From Bryobacteraceae bacterium (GTDB taxonomy: Bacteria; Acidobacteriota; Terriglobia; Bryobacterales; Bryobacteraceae), in assembly GCA_030039005.1 (NCBI GenBank), contig JASHQT010000115.1, positions 1-17,571 on the forward strand: 17,571 bases of DNA. The letters are read 5' to 3'. A program made the position numbers and the translations under genes. The notes beneath the pieces are model-generated. The model worked only from the letters and a program-made list of their open reading frames with translations. It was not told where the DNA came from and ran no database searches. This document shows, piece after piece, positions 7,281 to 14,705 of the stretch (position 1 is the first letter of the stretch; each line of letters opens with the position of its first letter).

Positions 7281-8330
7281 TTGATCTCGCCCGCGCGCCA
7301 GGCCGCCTTCGACGTTCTCCGCAAGGTCCAGCAGGGCGGCTACGCCTCCGATCTGCTGCTGGAGCGTTCCGCGCAACTCGATTCGCGCGATGCGGGTCTG
7401 GCCTCCCAGATCGTTTTCGGCGCACTGCGCTATCAGGCGCAGCTCGATTTCCTGATCGCACGCCGCGCCAATCGCCGCCTCGACCCCGAAGTCCGTATCG
7501 CGCTTCGGATGGGCATTTATCAGCTTCGGTATCTGGATCGCATCCCGCCGCATGCCGCCGTCAGCGAAAGCGTGGAGCTGGTGAAACGCGCGCACAAGGC
7601 TTCGGCTGCGGGATTGGTGAACGCGGTATTGCGAAACATCGGGCGCGAGCCTGTGAGCTGGCCCGATCGCGCCACAGAACTTTCCCTGCCCGCCTGGCTG
7701 CTGGAACGTTGGGACCGTCAGTTCGGCCGCGAAATCGCGGATAATATCGCCGCCGCGTTTCTGGAACCCGCCGAGACCCACACTTCCGCCACCGGCCGGA
7801 TCCAGGATATCGGGGCGCAGTCCGTCGTCGCGTTCCTCGATCTCCGTTCGGGCCAGACCTTTCTCGACCTGTGCGCCGCGCCCGGCAACAAGACCGCGCA
7901 GGCCATCCGAGCGGGTGTGCGGGCCATCGCGTGCGATCGCCACTTGCATCGCTTGAAACCGATGCGAGCGCTCGGATGTCCGCTGGTGGCGCTGGACGGT
8001 ACGCAGCCTTTGCCGTTTCGTGCCAACTTCGATCGCATCCTCGTCGACGCGCCGTGCTCCGGCACAGGCACACTGGGACGCAACCCGGAAATCAAATGGC
8101 GTCTTGAACCGGGCGATTTGATCGAACTGCACGCCAAGCAAGTGGCGCTGGTTCGCCGCGCGATGGAGCATCTTTGCCCCGGCGGCCGGCTAGTGTACTC
8201 GACCTGTTCGCTTGAAAAAGAAGAGAACGACGACGTGATCCAGGAAATCGGCGGCGCATGGCAGACCACGCAGCGACTGCCGGGAATCGACCCGGGCGAT
8301 GGGTTCTTTATCGCGGTCTACTCGCGCTAA
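7281..8330 (+). CDS. rsmB: 16S rRNA (cytosine-C5) methyltransferase RsmB/Sun, shortened form
   Basis: RsmB methylates C967 (E. coli numbering) of 16S rRNA with S-adenosylmethionine. Residues 1-~125 are the NusB-like RNA-binding domain (ARQAAFDVLRKV...ASQIVFGALRYQ...VNAVLRNI). The methyltransferase shows SAM motif I LDLCAAPGNKT (195-205), motif IV DAPCSGTG with C259, and motif VI STCS with the catalytic C309, ending in GDGFFIAVYSR. At 349 residues it is well short of E. coli RsmB (~429): the segment between the NusB domain and the SAM fold, which normally holds an RVN-type block, is reduced to about ten residues between FLEPAE (160-165) and IQDIGAQ (174-180), and the loop after motif II is also short. 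The frame is intact, so this is not a frameshift. TTG start; no Shine-Dalgarno. Confidence 0.93.
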   Translation: MISPARQAAFDVLRKVQQGGYASDLLLERSAQLDSRDAGLASQIVFGALRYQAQLDFLIARRANRRLDPEVRIALRMGIYQLRYLDRIPPHAAVSESVELVKRAHKASAAGLVNAVLRNIGREPVSWPDRATELSLPAWLLERWDRQFGREIADNIAAAFLEPAETHTSATGRIQDIGAQSVVAFLDLRSGQTFLDLCAAPGNKTAQAIRAGVRAIACDRHLHRLKPMRALGCPLVALDGTQPLPFRANFDRILVDAPCSGTGTLGRNPEIKWRLEPGDLIELHAKQVALVRRAMEHLCPGGRLVYSTCSLEKEENDDVIQEIGGAWQTTQRLPGIDPGDGFFIAVYSR

Positions 8331-9064
8331 CTCAGGTGAACGTCGAAGATCGCGATCCAATATTGGAACGATTGCAGAGCAAATCCGCAGAACATCAGCA
8401 CTACGCCCACCACGCCCATGCGGCGCTGCGGGATGTTGTCGGCGTAATACTCGATGTGCGGGCTGAGGGCCATGCCAAATCCCGTCACCACTCCTGTGAC
8501 AATGCCCAGGCGCGCGGCAAACCGCCAGTCGATGTGCCGGAACACCGCGCTGCAGATGAGCGCGGCAACGATGTAGCCCACGCTGCGCAACAAGGTGGCC
8601 AGGACAAGGACGCGCGTGAGATGAGGGCGGTCGGAAGTGAAGTAGCGCATCGAGGGCCGCACGCCCTGCAGGTAGGCTCCGATTTGCCCGCCGGTGACCA
8701 AAACGCCGTATAGAATCGCGAAGCGCGCGCCCACCTGCGGGTACAGCGCCGCGCCGAAGGCCGCGGCACGGATCGCGCTGAACAGCGCCTCCCAAGTGAG
8801 CGGATAGTGATCCTTACGCCGCGACGCCCGATTCATTTCGAGCGAGACGGTGATGCCGAGCGTCAGGCCTGAGGCCACGCCGAACAGCAAACCCAAACCG
8901 AGTCCATAGCCGAGACCGAACAAAATCGAATAGGTGACGGCTCGGGTCAGCAGCCGCAGCGGACCATGCGGACCGCCCAACAAGTCGTACGCCAGATACA
9001 GGCTGCCGAGGACATCCAGACAACTGCCGGCGATGCTGATGGCCGCGACCGTATGGTGGTCCAT
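8327..9064 (-). CDS. Multi-pass integral membrane protein of unknown function
   Basis: A 245-residue, strongly hydrophobic protein with about seven predicted membrane segments: residues near 6-28, 40-75 (Gly-rich GLGYGLGLGLLFGVASGLTLG, perhaps two helices), 95-130, 150-172, 183-202 and 215-240. A basic loop at ~78-88 (MNRASRRKDHYPLTW) separates the halves. No transporter or enzyme motif is recognised. Its TAG stop overlaps the TAA stop of rsmB by two bases within the shared CTAA, tail to tail. A TAGAAT box ends 6 nt before the ATG, and no Shine-Dalgarno is present, consistent with a leaderless transcript. It is divergent from the split gene at 9106. Confidence 0.75.
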   Translation of the reverse strand: MDHHTVAAISIAGSCLDVLGSLYLAYDLLGGPHGPLRLLTRAVTYSILFGLGYGLGLGLLFGVASGLTLGITVSLEMNRASRRKDHYPLTWEALFSAIRAAAFGAALYPQVGARFAILYGVLVTGGQIGAYLQGVRPSMRYFTSDRPHLTRVLVLATLLRSVGYIVAALICSAVFRHIDWRFAARLGIVTGVVTGFGMALSPHIEYYADNIPQRRMGVVGVVLMFCGFALQSFQYWIAIFDVHLS

Positions 9065-9105
9065 TTATCGATTCTAGTGGCGTTCGGCCGCCGTTATGAT
9101 GAATT
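9065..9105. promoter_or_regulatory. 41-bp divergent promoter with two start-proximal -10 boxes
   Basis: On the minus strand TAGAAT (9076-9071) ends 6 nt before the ATG at 9064. On the plus strand TATGAT (9095-9100) ends 5 nt before the GTG at 9106. Neither start has a Shine-Dalgarno. RNA polymerase normally starts about 7 nt after the -10 box, so both transcripts would begin at the start codon. No good -35 is seen at 17 bp for either. Confidence 0.5.
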
Positions 9106-9883
9106 GTGCCGCTGTTGTGCCAAGGCTTGAAGCGCTACGGTGTCGCCCTTGTGGCCGATGGCGAGCGGTCCGCGGTTCTTCACAACCAGGCAAGCCAGGC
9201 TATCGCTTCGCTCGCATTTGTGTGGACCTTCGCCGATTCCAATGGGCGAGTCCGGCCGTTCAGTTTCCTGCCGGGAGCGAATCCTTCCGTACTTTTGCCA
9301 TTCAATGTGGATGAGCGGCAGCGGAAAATCTACGCATACTGGCACACCATTTTCCCCGGTTCGAAACGCATAATGAATGCTGATGGATCGACATCCGGCG
9401 ACAACAGCGATGTTCGCCCGCCACGGGAAGACGAGATCCATCGCGGCGGCTGGATCGGGTTCGGCCCTGGCTCAAGAACAGACGAACTGGAGCCGTTGAA
9501 GCTGGAATTGGACGGCGTGTTCTTTGCCGACGGAGGTTTTGCCGGGCCCAATCGCCTGGGATCTTGCGAGCACGTGGTGTTCGCTGCGGAAGCGCATCGC
9601 GAGTGTGCGGCGCAGGTTCGCCGGGCGCGAGAGCGGGGCTTCGCTTTCTGATGTCTTCGCTCAATTGCAGGCCTGGACGGGAGCTTCGCACCAGGGCCCG
9701 CCTCCCCCACTTCCTCCTCGGTCCCCGCTTAAACCCCTTGATCCGGAGCCGATCCGGCGATTCGAGCGGCATCGTCTGGGCTGGCACATTCAACAAATGC
9801 GTGAACACCAGGGTAATGAACGAGCCGTGGCAGCCATCGAAGCCTGGGCCGGCGCCCCAGTGCCCAATTTCCACAAGCTCTGA
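9106..9883 (+). pseudogene. Unnamed acidobacterial-type gene broken by a one-base frameshift
   Basis: From GTG at 9106 one frame encodes a convincing protein (ASLAFVWTFADSNGRV, FSFLPGANPSVLLPF, RKIYAYWHTIFPGSKR, LDGVFFADGGFAGPNRLG, ...VVFAAEAHRECAAQVRRARERG) that stops at 9651. The next frame continues without a break (SLSDVFAQLQAWTG, a Pro-rich stretch, then DPEPIRRFERHRLGWHIQQM) to 9883. Removing one G from the GGGG run at 9635-9638 joins them into ~258 residues. The in-frame TGA just upstream (9100-9102) limits the N-terminus. I do not know the family by name; the motifs seem acidobacterial. Whether this is a sequencing or assembly error or a real mutation cannot be told here. Programmed frameshifting is less likely, as no canonical slip site is present. 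Confidence 0.65.
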
Positions 9884-9920
9884 CAGGCGCCACGCCGTCG
9901 TATATTGAAAGAAAGCAGTC

Positions 9921-9967
9921 AGCGGTGGAGTCCGCTCTACGCCGTCCCCACGGCCAATGACTCCTAC
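9921..9967 (+). promoter_or_regulatory. Fluoride riboswitch aptamer (crcB motif)
   Basis: Three helices of the crcB/fluoride aptamer can be drawn. Stem AGCGG (9921-9925)/CCGCT (9932-9936) encloses the loop TGGAGT. Stem GCCGT (9941-9945)/ACGGC (9950-9954) is perfect with a CCCC loop. The conserved 3' tail AATGACTCCTAC (9956-9967) supplies ACTCC (9960-9964), which pairs with loop bases GGAGT (9927-9931) to form the pseudoknot that closes the fluoride/Mg site. It lies 70 nt before crcB, the gene it usually controls. Binding fluoride stabilises the pseudoknot and turns expression on. Confidence 0.92.
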
Positions 9968-10024
9968 AGTGGCGTCGCTGTGGGTGCGTTGGCAAGTCCA
10001 GCGAGCCCTAACGAAATTTAGAAG

Positions 10025-10031
10025 AGAGGAG
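10025..10031 (+). promoter_or_regulatory. crcB Shine-Dalgarno, complementary to the riboswitch tail
   Basis: AGAGGAG lies 5 nt before the TTG start of crcB, which supports that start. Its AGGAG (10027-10031) is the exact complement of CTCCT at 9961-9965 in the aptamer's 3' strand. Without fluoride that strand is free to pair with it; with fluoride it is held in the pseudoknot. This is inference from complementarity; I see no U-tract terminator between aptamer and gene. Confidence 0.6.
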
Positions 10032-10036
10032 CGCGC

Positions 10037-10411
10037 TTGGACAAATATCTGGTGGTCCTATCCGGCGCGGGGCTCGGCGGACTGGCCCGCTACGCCGCCG
10101 GCACGTGGATCATGCAAAAGTACGCCGGACGTTTTCCGCTCGGCACGTTCGTCATCAACGTCACCGGTTCGTTTCTGATCGGCGTGTTGATGACGCTGCT
10201 CACCGAGCGCTGGCAGCCGCATCCCAACTGGCGATTGTTCCTGGTGGTGGGCGTGCTCGGGGGATACACCACGTTTTCCAGTTTCGAATACGAAACGTAT
10301 CAGGCGGTCCGCGACGGCGCGCCCTGGATGGGCCTGCTCTATGTCGTGGGCAGCGTGATTCTGGGCTACTTCGGCGTGTGGCTGGGCGCGGTGCTCGCGG
10401 CGCGTGGATAA
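10037..10411 (+). CDS. crcB: Fluoride-specific ion channel CrcB/FluC
   Basis: CrcB (FluC) forms dimeric, fluoride-selective channels in the inner membrane that export F- and protect cytoplasmic enzymes. The 124-residue length is typical, with four hydrophobic segments (~4-24, 35-56, 67-88, 96-121). Visible family motifs are GLGGLARY (12-19), GTFVINVTGSFLIG (36-49) with pore Asn N41, and GGYTTFSSFEYE (75-86) with the two pore phenylalanines F80 and F83. Translation starts at TTG with AGAGGAG 5 nt upstream. It is the first gene of a unit with two DUF190 genes (22-nt gap to the next) and is preceded by a fluoride riboswitch, which independently supports the function. Confidence 0.97.
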   Translation: MDKYLVVLSGAGLGGLARYAAGTWIMQKYAGRFPLGTFVINVTGSFLIGVLMTLLTERWQPHPNWRLFLVVGVLGGYTTFSSFEYETYQAVRDGAPWMGLLYVVGSVILGYFGVWLGAVLAARG

Positions 10412-10433
10412 AAACCGCGGATAAGGAGAAACC

Positions 10434-11168
10434 ATGCTCACCAAAGGCCCGGCCAAGAAAGTAACGATTTTCATCAACGAAGATGCGCACCACCGTCTGA
10501 CGCCGCTGCACGACGCCGTGATGACCTTCTTGCTGCACAAAGCTGTGGCCGGCGCCACCGCGACTCGCGCGTTTTCCGGATTCGGCTCGCATCGCGCGCT
10601 GCACACGCCGCACGTCGAAGCCATGTCGGAGCATCTCCCGATTCGTATCGAGTTCATTGAGACCGCCGAGCGCGTGGATGAGCTGCTGCCGACGCTCTAC
10701 GAAATGGTGACTGACGGCCTCATCGAAGTGCAGGACACCACGGTGATTAAGCTAGCGCGGCCCACCGAGGCGCCCGCGCCTAAAGGTCCGCACCAGCGCA
10801 GGGAAGGCCCCGCGAAGTTGTTGCGCATTTTCCTCGGAGAGGCCGACAAGTGGCACGGCGAACCGCTGTACGATGCCATCGTCAAGAGGCTGCGCATGAT
10901 GGATATCGCCGGCGCCACGGTGTATCGCGGCATCCTCGGTTACGGGGCCAAGGGCCACGAACACAAAAAAAGCTTTTTGCACGTCTCGCGCGATCTGCCC
11001 ATTATGCTGTCGGTGGTCGACACGCCGGAAAAGATTCGCGCGGCGGCGGACATGGTCGAAGGCATGCTCGAAGATGGATTGCTCGTGATCTCGGACGTCG
11101 AGATGGTCCGGCTTGTGCGCAGTTTGGATTCTCAGGAGGCGCCGGATGCCGGCCATTCAACCCGCTAA
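10434..11168 (+). CDS. Tandem DUF190 (PII-like) protein
   Basis: This 244-residue protein contains two DUF190 domains: residues ~7-108 (KKVTIFINEDAHH ... GATATRAFSGFGSH ... ITDGLIEVQDTTV-like end) and ~126-229 (KLLRIFLGEADKWHGEPLYDAIVKRL ... GATVYRGILGYGAKG ... LPIMLSVVDTPEKI ... DGLLVISDVEMVRL). DUF190 proteins adopt a PII/GlnB-like ferredoxin fold, which is usually a trimer binding small ligands; DUF190 genes often sit next to crcB. The linker (109-125) is Pro/Arg-rich. AAGGAG at 10423-10428, 5 nt from the ATG, gives a firm start. Its 3' end overlaps the next gene by 23 nt, so the two are translationally coupled. No catalytic motif; a regulator or sensor of fluoride channel activity is a guess. 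Confidence 0.92.
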   Translation: MLTKGPAKKVTIFINEDAHHRLTPLHDAVMTFLLHKAVAGATATRAFSGFGSHRALHTPHVEAMSEHLPIRIEFIETAERVDELLPTLYEMVTDGLIEVQDTTVIKLARPTEAPAPKGPHQRREGPAKLLRIFLGEADKWHGEPLYDAIVKRLRMMDIAGATVYRGILGYGAKGHEHKKSFLHVSRDLPIMLSVVDTPEKIRAAADMVEGMLEDGLLVISDVEMVRLVRSLDSQEAPDAGHSTR

Positions 11169-11481
11169 GATTCTGCGCATCCATATTTCGGAGTCGGACC
11201 GCTACCAAGGCCAGCCGTTGTTTGCAGCCATCGTGGGCAAATGCCGGGAGCTACAGATCGCGGGCGCGACGGTGTTCCAAGGTTTGGAAGGCTTTGGAGA
11301 ATCGGCGGAGTTGCATCGCGCGCATCTAGTCCACGGTGATCCGCCGATCGTGATCGTGGTGGTGGATAGCGCGCAGAATGTAGATCGCCTGATGCAGGCC
11401 GTCGACGCCATGATTGATACGGGCGTGCTCGCGGTTTCCGGCGCGGAAGTTATCCGCGTGCAGAAAAGTTCCGCGGGCTAA
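11146..11481 (+). CDS. Single-domain DUF190 (PII-like) protein
   Basis: A 111-residue DUF190 domain: AKILRIHISESDRYQGQPLFAAIVGKC, then the family signature GATVFQGLEGFGES (40-53), DPPIVIVVVDSAQNVDRL and [16 protein letters not shown] place the start at ATG 11146 because a perfect AGGAGG lies at 11134-11139, 6 nt before it; this is inside the previous gene's 3' end, a 23-nt overlap in another frame. It resembles the second domain of the upstream protein more closely than the first, suggesting tandem duplication. Together the operon supplies three DUF190 domains, enough in principle for a mixed PII-like trimer. The TAA stop shares CTAA with the minus-strand response regulator stop. Confidence 0.92.
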   Translation: MPAIQPAKILRIHISESDRYQGQPLFAAIVGKCRELQIAGATVFQGLEGFGESAELHRAHLVHGDPPIVIVVVDSAQNVDRLMQAVDAMIDTGVLAVSGAEVIRVQKSSAG

Positions 11482-11843
11482 CGCTTCACCAGGGACTCGA
11501 TTTTTTTCATCAGACGCTGATACACCACCGGCTTGGTTTCATAAGCATCGCATCCGGCATTCCTGGCTTTGATAACGTCTTCGTGCAGCGCATGCGCGGT
11601 GAGGGCGATGATTGGAATCCGGCCGGTCTTGCCGTTGGACTTGATGAGCCCTGCCGCCTCCCACCCATCCATTCCCGGAAGGCCCAGGTCCATGAGAATC
11701 AAATCCGGAACGTGCTCGATCGCCGCTCTCACCGCCTCCGCTCCGCTGACCGCCAGCACCACGCGATGGCCATCGCGCTTGAGGAACCTGGTCACCAACT
11801 CCTGGTTGGCTTCGTCGTCTTCGGCAACCAGGATTAGTGCCAT
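11478..11843 (-). CDS. Single-domain CheY-like response regulator
   Basis: The 121-residue protein is a stand-alone receiver domain: acidic pair D9, D10 in [15 protein letters not shown], phospho-acceptor D52 in [19 protein letters not shown]82 in IIALTAHAL and K104 in YETKPV. There is no output domain, as in receivers that pass phosphate on or act by protein contact. Its ATG lies inside the last codons of the PAS histidine kinase (10-nt overlap), so it is translated with the kinase and is the natural partner; its spacing resembles the C-terminal receiver of hybrid kinases split off as a separate gene. The final LVKR and TAG are in a tail-to-tail overlap with the DUF190 gene. Confidence 0.93.
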   Translation of the reverse strand: MALILVAEDDEANQELVTRFLKRDGHRVVLAVSGAEAVRAAIEHVPDLILMDLGLPGMDGWEAAGLIKSNGKTGRIPIIALTAHALHEDVIKARNAGCDAYETKPVVYQRLMKKIESLVKR

Positions 11844-13981
11844 GTAGTTTCTCCGGTCATGGCGCCCTCAAAATCCGCATCGGCAGCGCCGGTTGGATGG
11901 TCGGGCGCGGTTCCGATGGGCAGACGGAGCGTGAACGTGGACCCCCGCCCCGCGATACTCTCGACTGTGATATCGCCGCCCATCATGCGGCTCAGCTTGC
12001 GGCTGATCGCCAGACCCAGCCCGGTGCCGCCGTACTTGCGCGCGCTGGAGCTTTCCACTTGGGAAAAATACTGGAACAGTTTTTCCAAGTCCTCAGGCTG
12101 GATGCCAATCCCGGTGTCGCTGACGCGTACCGTGTACCACTCAGACTCCGCAGCGCGATCGGGCTTGTCTTCGACTACTTTGCCTTCCACGACCACGTGC
12201 CCGCCATGGGTAAACTTGCAGGCATTGCCCATCAAGTTAAAAAGGCACTGACCGATGCGCACTCGATCGGCATACATTCTGGCGGGCTCCGCTGCTATTT
12301 TCACATGGACTGCATTCCTGGCCGCTAAGGTCTCGACTCCGGCAGCCACCTCCTCGACCAGCGCCGCCATGTCGAAGATCTCGGGCTGTAGCTCCATTTT
12401 GCCGGCCTCGATTTTCGACACATCGATCACCTGGCTGATGAGCGCCATCAGATGAGTGCCGGCCCGGCGGATTTTCTGAATGTCGGCATCCCAGGCGTGA
12501 ATACCCTGGTCGGCCATTTCGACCTCCAGTAACTCGGCGAAGCCGAGAATCGCGTTCAGCGGCGTACGCAATTCATGGCTCATGGTGGCGATGAACATAC
12601 TCTTGGCCCGGTTAGCGGCCTCGGCGCCTTCGCGGGCGCGAATCAGCTCCGCTTCGTAACGCTTTCGCTCGGTAATCTCTTCGGCGATCCCAACGATTCG
12701 AATGAGCTCCCCTTGCTCATCGCGTACGGGAAAGGAACGGCTGTGGATCCATTTCTCCGCTCCATCCGGCGTGTGGATGCGATATTCGAACTGGCTCGAA
12801 TCGCCAGAGAAGCGCTGGGCCGCCTGAGCCCGGATGCGTTCCAGGTCATCGGGGTGAACGGCCTCCTGCCACGCATTCGGATCGCGACGGAGGCCTTCGC
12901 GGCTGCGGCCCCAAATTTGTTCGTAGGCCGGGCTGGTGTAAATGGCCTGCTTGCCGTTTGGGCCGACTATGAAAAACACCTCGCGAATATTTTCCGCCAA
13001 CTGGCGAAAATTTTCCTCGCTTTCCCGCAATGCCTCCTCGGCTTGCTTGCGGCGCGTGATGTCGCGCAGCAGACCGATGGCGTGCCACTCGCCATTCAGG
13101 AGAATGGCTGACAAGGAAAGGTCAATGGCGATCTCGCTCCCATCCTTGCGGTGGGCTCGAAGCTCCAGTGTTTTGCCGACCGCGCTGCCCTGACCGCTGC
13201 GGAAAAACTCCGGCGGGGCGTTGGAGCAGGCCTGGTGGTAACGCTCCGGCATAAGCAGCCGGTGCAGGTTTTCCCCGATCGCTTCTTCCTGGCTGTAGCC
13301 CAGGATCGACTCGGCCGCGGGATTCCAGTGGCTGATCTCGCCACTGGGTCCCATCATGATCATGGCATCCTGGGCTGAATCCGAGATGGCGCGCAATCGC
13401 GCCTCACTCGATCGCAGCGCCTCCTCGGCGCGTTTTCGTTTGGTGATATCCCGCAGGACGCACAGCACCGTCGCGCCGCGTTCGTCGATCGAGGAAGCCG
13501 CCGCGATTTCGACGTCCACGGGCACACCGGCCCGCATGATCCGAATTTCCCGAGGCGCGGTTTTCATTTCGCTGGCATAGAGATTGCCGCGCAATTCTTC
13601 CACCGAGGCCTGCGACTCGGCGGTCACGAACTCGGTAAATTTCCGGCCGATCATTTCATCGGCGCTACGCGCTCCGAACAGTTCTACGGCGGCTTCGTTG
13701 GCCATCGCGATGGCGCCGTTGCGGCCCAGCACCACCGGGTCGGGCGACATTTCGAACAGCCTCCGATAATGCGACTCGTTCTTCGCGGCCGCGGAACGAA
13801 ACGCCATCACCTGCTTCGCTGCCCGGCGCTCGATCAATCGGAGCACAATGGGGACCGCGGCCAGCTCCGCGGCGAGTGCCCGTTGCCCGCCATACAGACT
13901 GAACAGCGCCGCGGCAAGGATGGCGCCCAAGGCGCAAAAACGCTTTCGCGATCCCCTGATCAGATAAACCTCGAGGTGCAC
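11834..13981 (-). CDS. Membrane-associated histidine kinase with three PAS domains
   Basis: A 715-residue sensor kinase. Residues ~14-50 are hydrophobic and may give one or two membrane helices. Three PAS/PAC units follow at ~73-180, ~195-310 and ~324-440, each ending in the PAC motif ([39 protein letters not shown]). HisKA is at ~460-525 with phospho-acceptor H469 in [15 protein letters not shown]. The ATPase domain (~575-688) has the N box NLMGNACKF (N586), G1 DTGIGI (D622) and G2 [10 protein letters not shown]. There is no extracellular domain of any size, so the PAS domains probably sense a cytoplasmic or redox signal. GTG start with AAGGGAAG just upstream. It overlaps the CheY-like gene by 10 nt. 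Confidence 0.93.
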   Translation of the reverse strand: MHLEVYLIRGSRKRFCALGAILAAALFSLYGGQRALAAELAAVPIVLRLIERRAAKQVMAFRSAAAKNESHYRRLFEMSPDPVVLGRNGAIAMANEAAVELFGARSADEMIGRKFTEFVTAESQASVEELRGNLYASEMKTAPREIRIMRAGVPVDVEIAAASSIDERGATVLCVLRDITKRKRAEEALRSSEARLRAISDSAQDAMIMMGPSGEISHWNPAAESILGYSQEEAIGENLHRLLMPERYHQACSNAPPEFFRSGQGSAVGKTLELRAHRKDGSEIAIDLSLSAILLNGEWHAIGLLRDITRRKQAEEALRESEENFRQLAENIREVFFIVGPNGKQAIYTSPAYEQIWGRSREGLRRDPNAWQEAVHPDDLERIRAQAAQRFSGDSSQFEYRIHTPDGAEKWIHSRSFPVRDEQGELIRIVGIAEEITERKRYEAELIRAREGAEAANRAKSMFIATMSHELRTPLNAILGFAELLEVEMADQGIHAWDADIQKIRRAGTHLMALISQVIDVSKIEAGKMELQPEIFDMAALVEEVAAGVETLAARNAVHVKIAAEPARMYADRVRIGQCLFNLMGNACKFTHGGHVVVEGKVVEDKPDRAAESEWYTVRVSDTGIGIQPEDLEKLFQYFSQVESSSARKYGGTGLGLAISRKLSRMMGGDITVESIAGRGSTFTLRLPIGTAPDHPTGAADADFEGAMTGETTWH

Positions 13982-14020
13982 CGCTTCCCTTATCGGCCAG
14001 GATTTGCGAACCGTCAGAGT

Positions 14021-14345
14021 CTACTCATAGCGCAAGGCAATGAGCGGGTCGATCCGGGTGGCGCGGCGCGCGGGAAGGTAGCTCGCAACGAGCGCCACCG
14101 AAAGCAGCACGGCGGCCACCGCGACATAAGTGATCGGATCCGTTGCTTTGACGCCGAACAGCAGATTCGCCAGAACTCGATTGATGCCCAACGAAGCCAC
14201 AAGTCCGATGGCCACGCCAGTCGCAGACAGGAGCAGGCCCTGACGGACCACCAGTTTCAGCAGATCTGTCCGGTCCGCCCCCAAGGCCAGGCGGATGCCG
14301 AGTTCTTGCGCGCGTTGTTCCACCGTGTAGGACAGCAAGCCGTAG
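14021..14345 (-). pseudogene. C-terminal remnant of a MacB/FtsX-type ABC transporter permease
   Basis: Reading from about 14345 down to the stop at 14021, the frame gives VVYGLLSYTVEQRAQELGIRLALGADRTDLL... LLFGVKATDPITYV... SYLPARRATRIDPLIALRYE, which is the last ~108 residues of a permease family (typically ~800 residues) with the FtsX domain and the ending PARRATRIDP-ALRYE. Upstream in the same frame a stop (TGA) appears within about 30 nt, with no homologous sequence, so at least 85% of the gene is lost. The break point lies near 14345. Two or three membrane segments remain, but there is no start with a ribosome site; expression is unlikely. It lies 39 bp upstream of the PAS kinase. Confidence 0.8.
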
Positions 14346-14396
14346 ACGACTTGGTACGAGCCAACCCAGTTAAGGTTTCAACCAGTTTTCCAAGAG

Positions 14397-14409
14397 CGGG
14401 CGCGGCCCG
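14397..14409 (-). terminator. Weak hairpin downstream of the Flp pilin gene
   Basis: CGGGC (14397-14401) and GCCCG (14405-14409) form a 5-bp GC stem with a GCG loop, just after the pilin stop. No clear U-tract follows on the minus strand, so termination is only possible, not shown. Confidence 0.25.
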
Positions 14410-14414
14410 AGTTC

Positions 14415-14609
14415 TTAGCTCGTCGCGGCGTTGGCCATCACAGAGGTGATTTGACTGAAAATCGTGCTGATGCTGCTAGCGACACCGGGCATGATGGCGC
14501 CCGCGGCGACGGCGACAAAGCCCACCATCAGGGCGTATTCGATGAGATCCTGCCCGCGGCGATCGCGCCAGGCACGGGCTAGAAAAGTAATAGCTTGCGT
14601 GAAAATCAT
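14415..14609 (-). CDS. flp: Flp/Fap-type pilin, orphan
   Basis: A 64-residue class IVb (Flp) pilin precursor. It has a short basic leader with the prepilin peptidase motif G/xxxxEY: G19, then Q20-I23, E24 and Y25 (RRGQDLIEYALMVGFVAVAA), followed by a hydrophobic helix to about residue 40 and a polar C-terminus. After cleavage, the subunits assemble into the thin Flp pilus via the Tad machinery, used in adhesion and biofilm. A strong GGGAGG at 14615-14620 fixes the ATG. No tad, cpa or prepilin peptidase genes lie in the window, so the pilus machinery must be elsewhere. It faces away from the NarX-like kinase across a 142-bp region with an inverted repeat. Confidence 0.9.
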   Translation of the reverse strand: MIFTQAITFLARAWRDRRGQDLIEYALMVGFVAVAAGAIMPGVASSISTIFSQITSVMANAATS

Positions 14610-14705
14610 GGTTTCCTCCCTGCTGGAATGTCCCGTCGTCTTATTGATTCATTTTCGGCGAGTTAACGCTATCGGACAACCCTGCCGATGGTTTAGAGGG
14701 GCCTA

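Noticed and set aside
7269..8171. Minus-strand open frame of 300 codons
   Set aside because: It is antisense to rsmB, whose catalytic motifs are intact.
9600..9660. Programmed +1 frameshift in the split gene
   Set aside because: TTC TGA is not a canonical slip site of the prfB type, and a single-base indel in the GGGG run explains the data more simply.
14021..14338. Small intact membrane protein starting at ATG/CTG near 14338
   Set aside because: It matches only the C-terminus of much longer permeases and has no ribosome site, so I treat it as a remnant.
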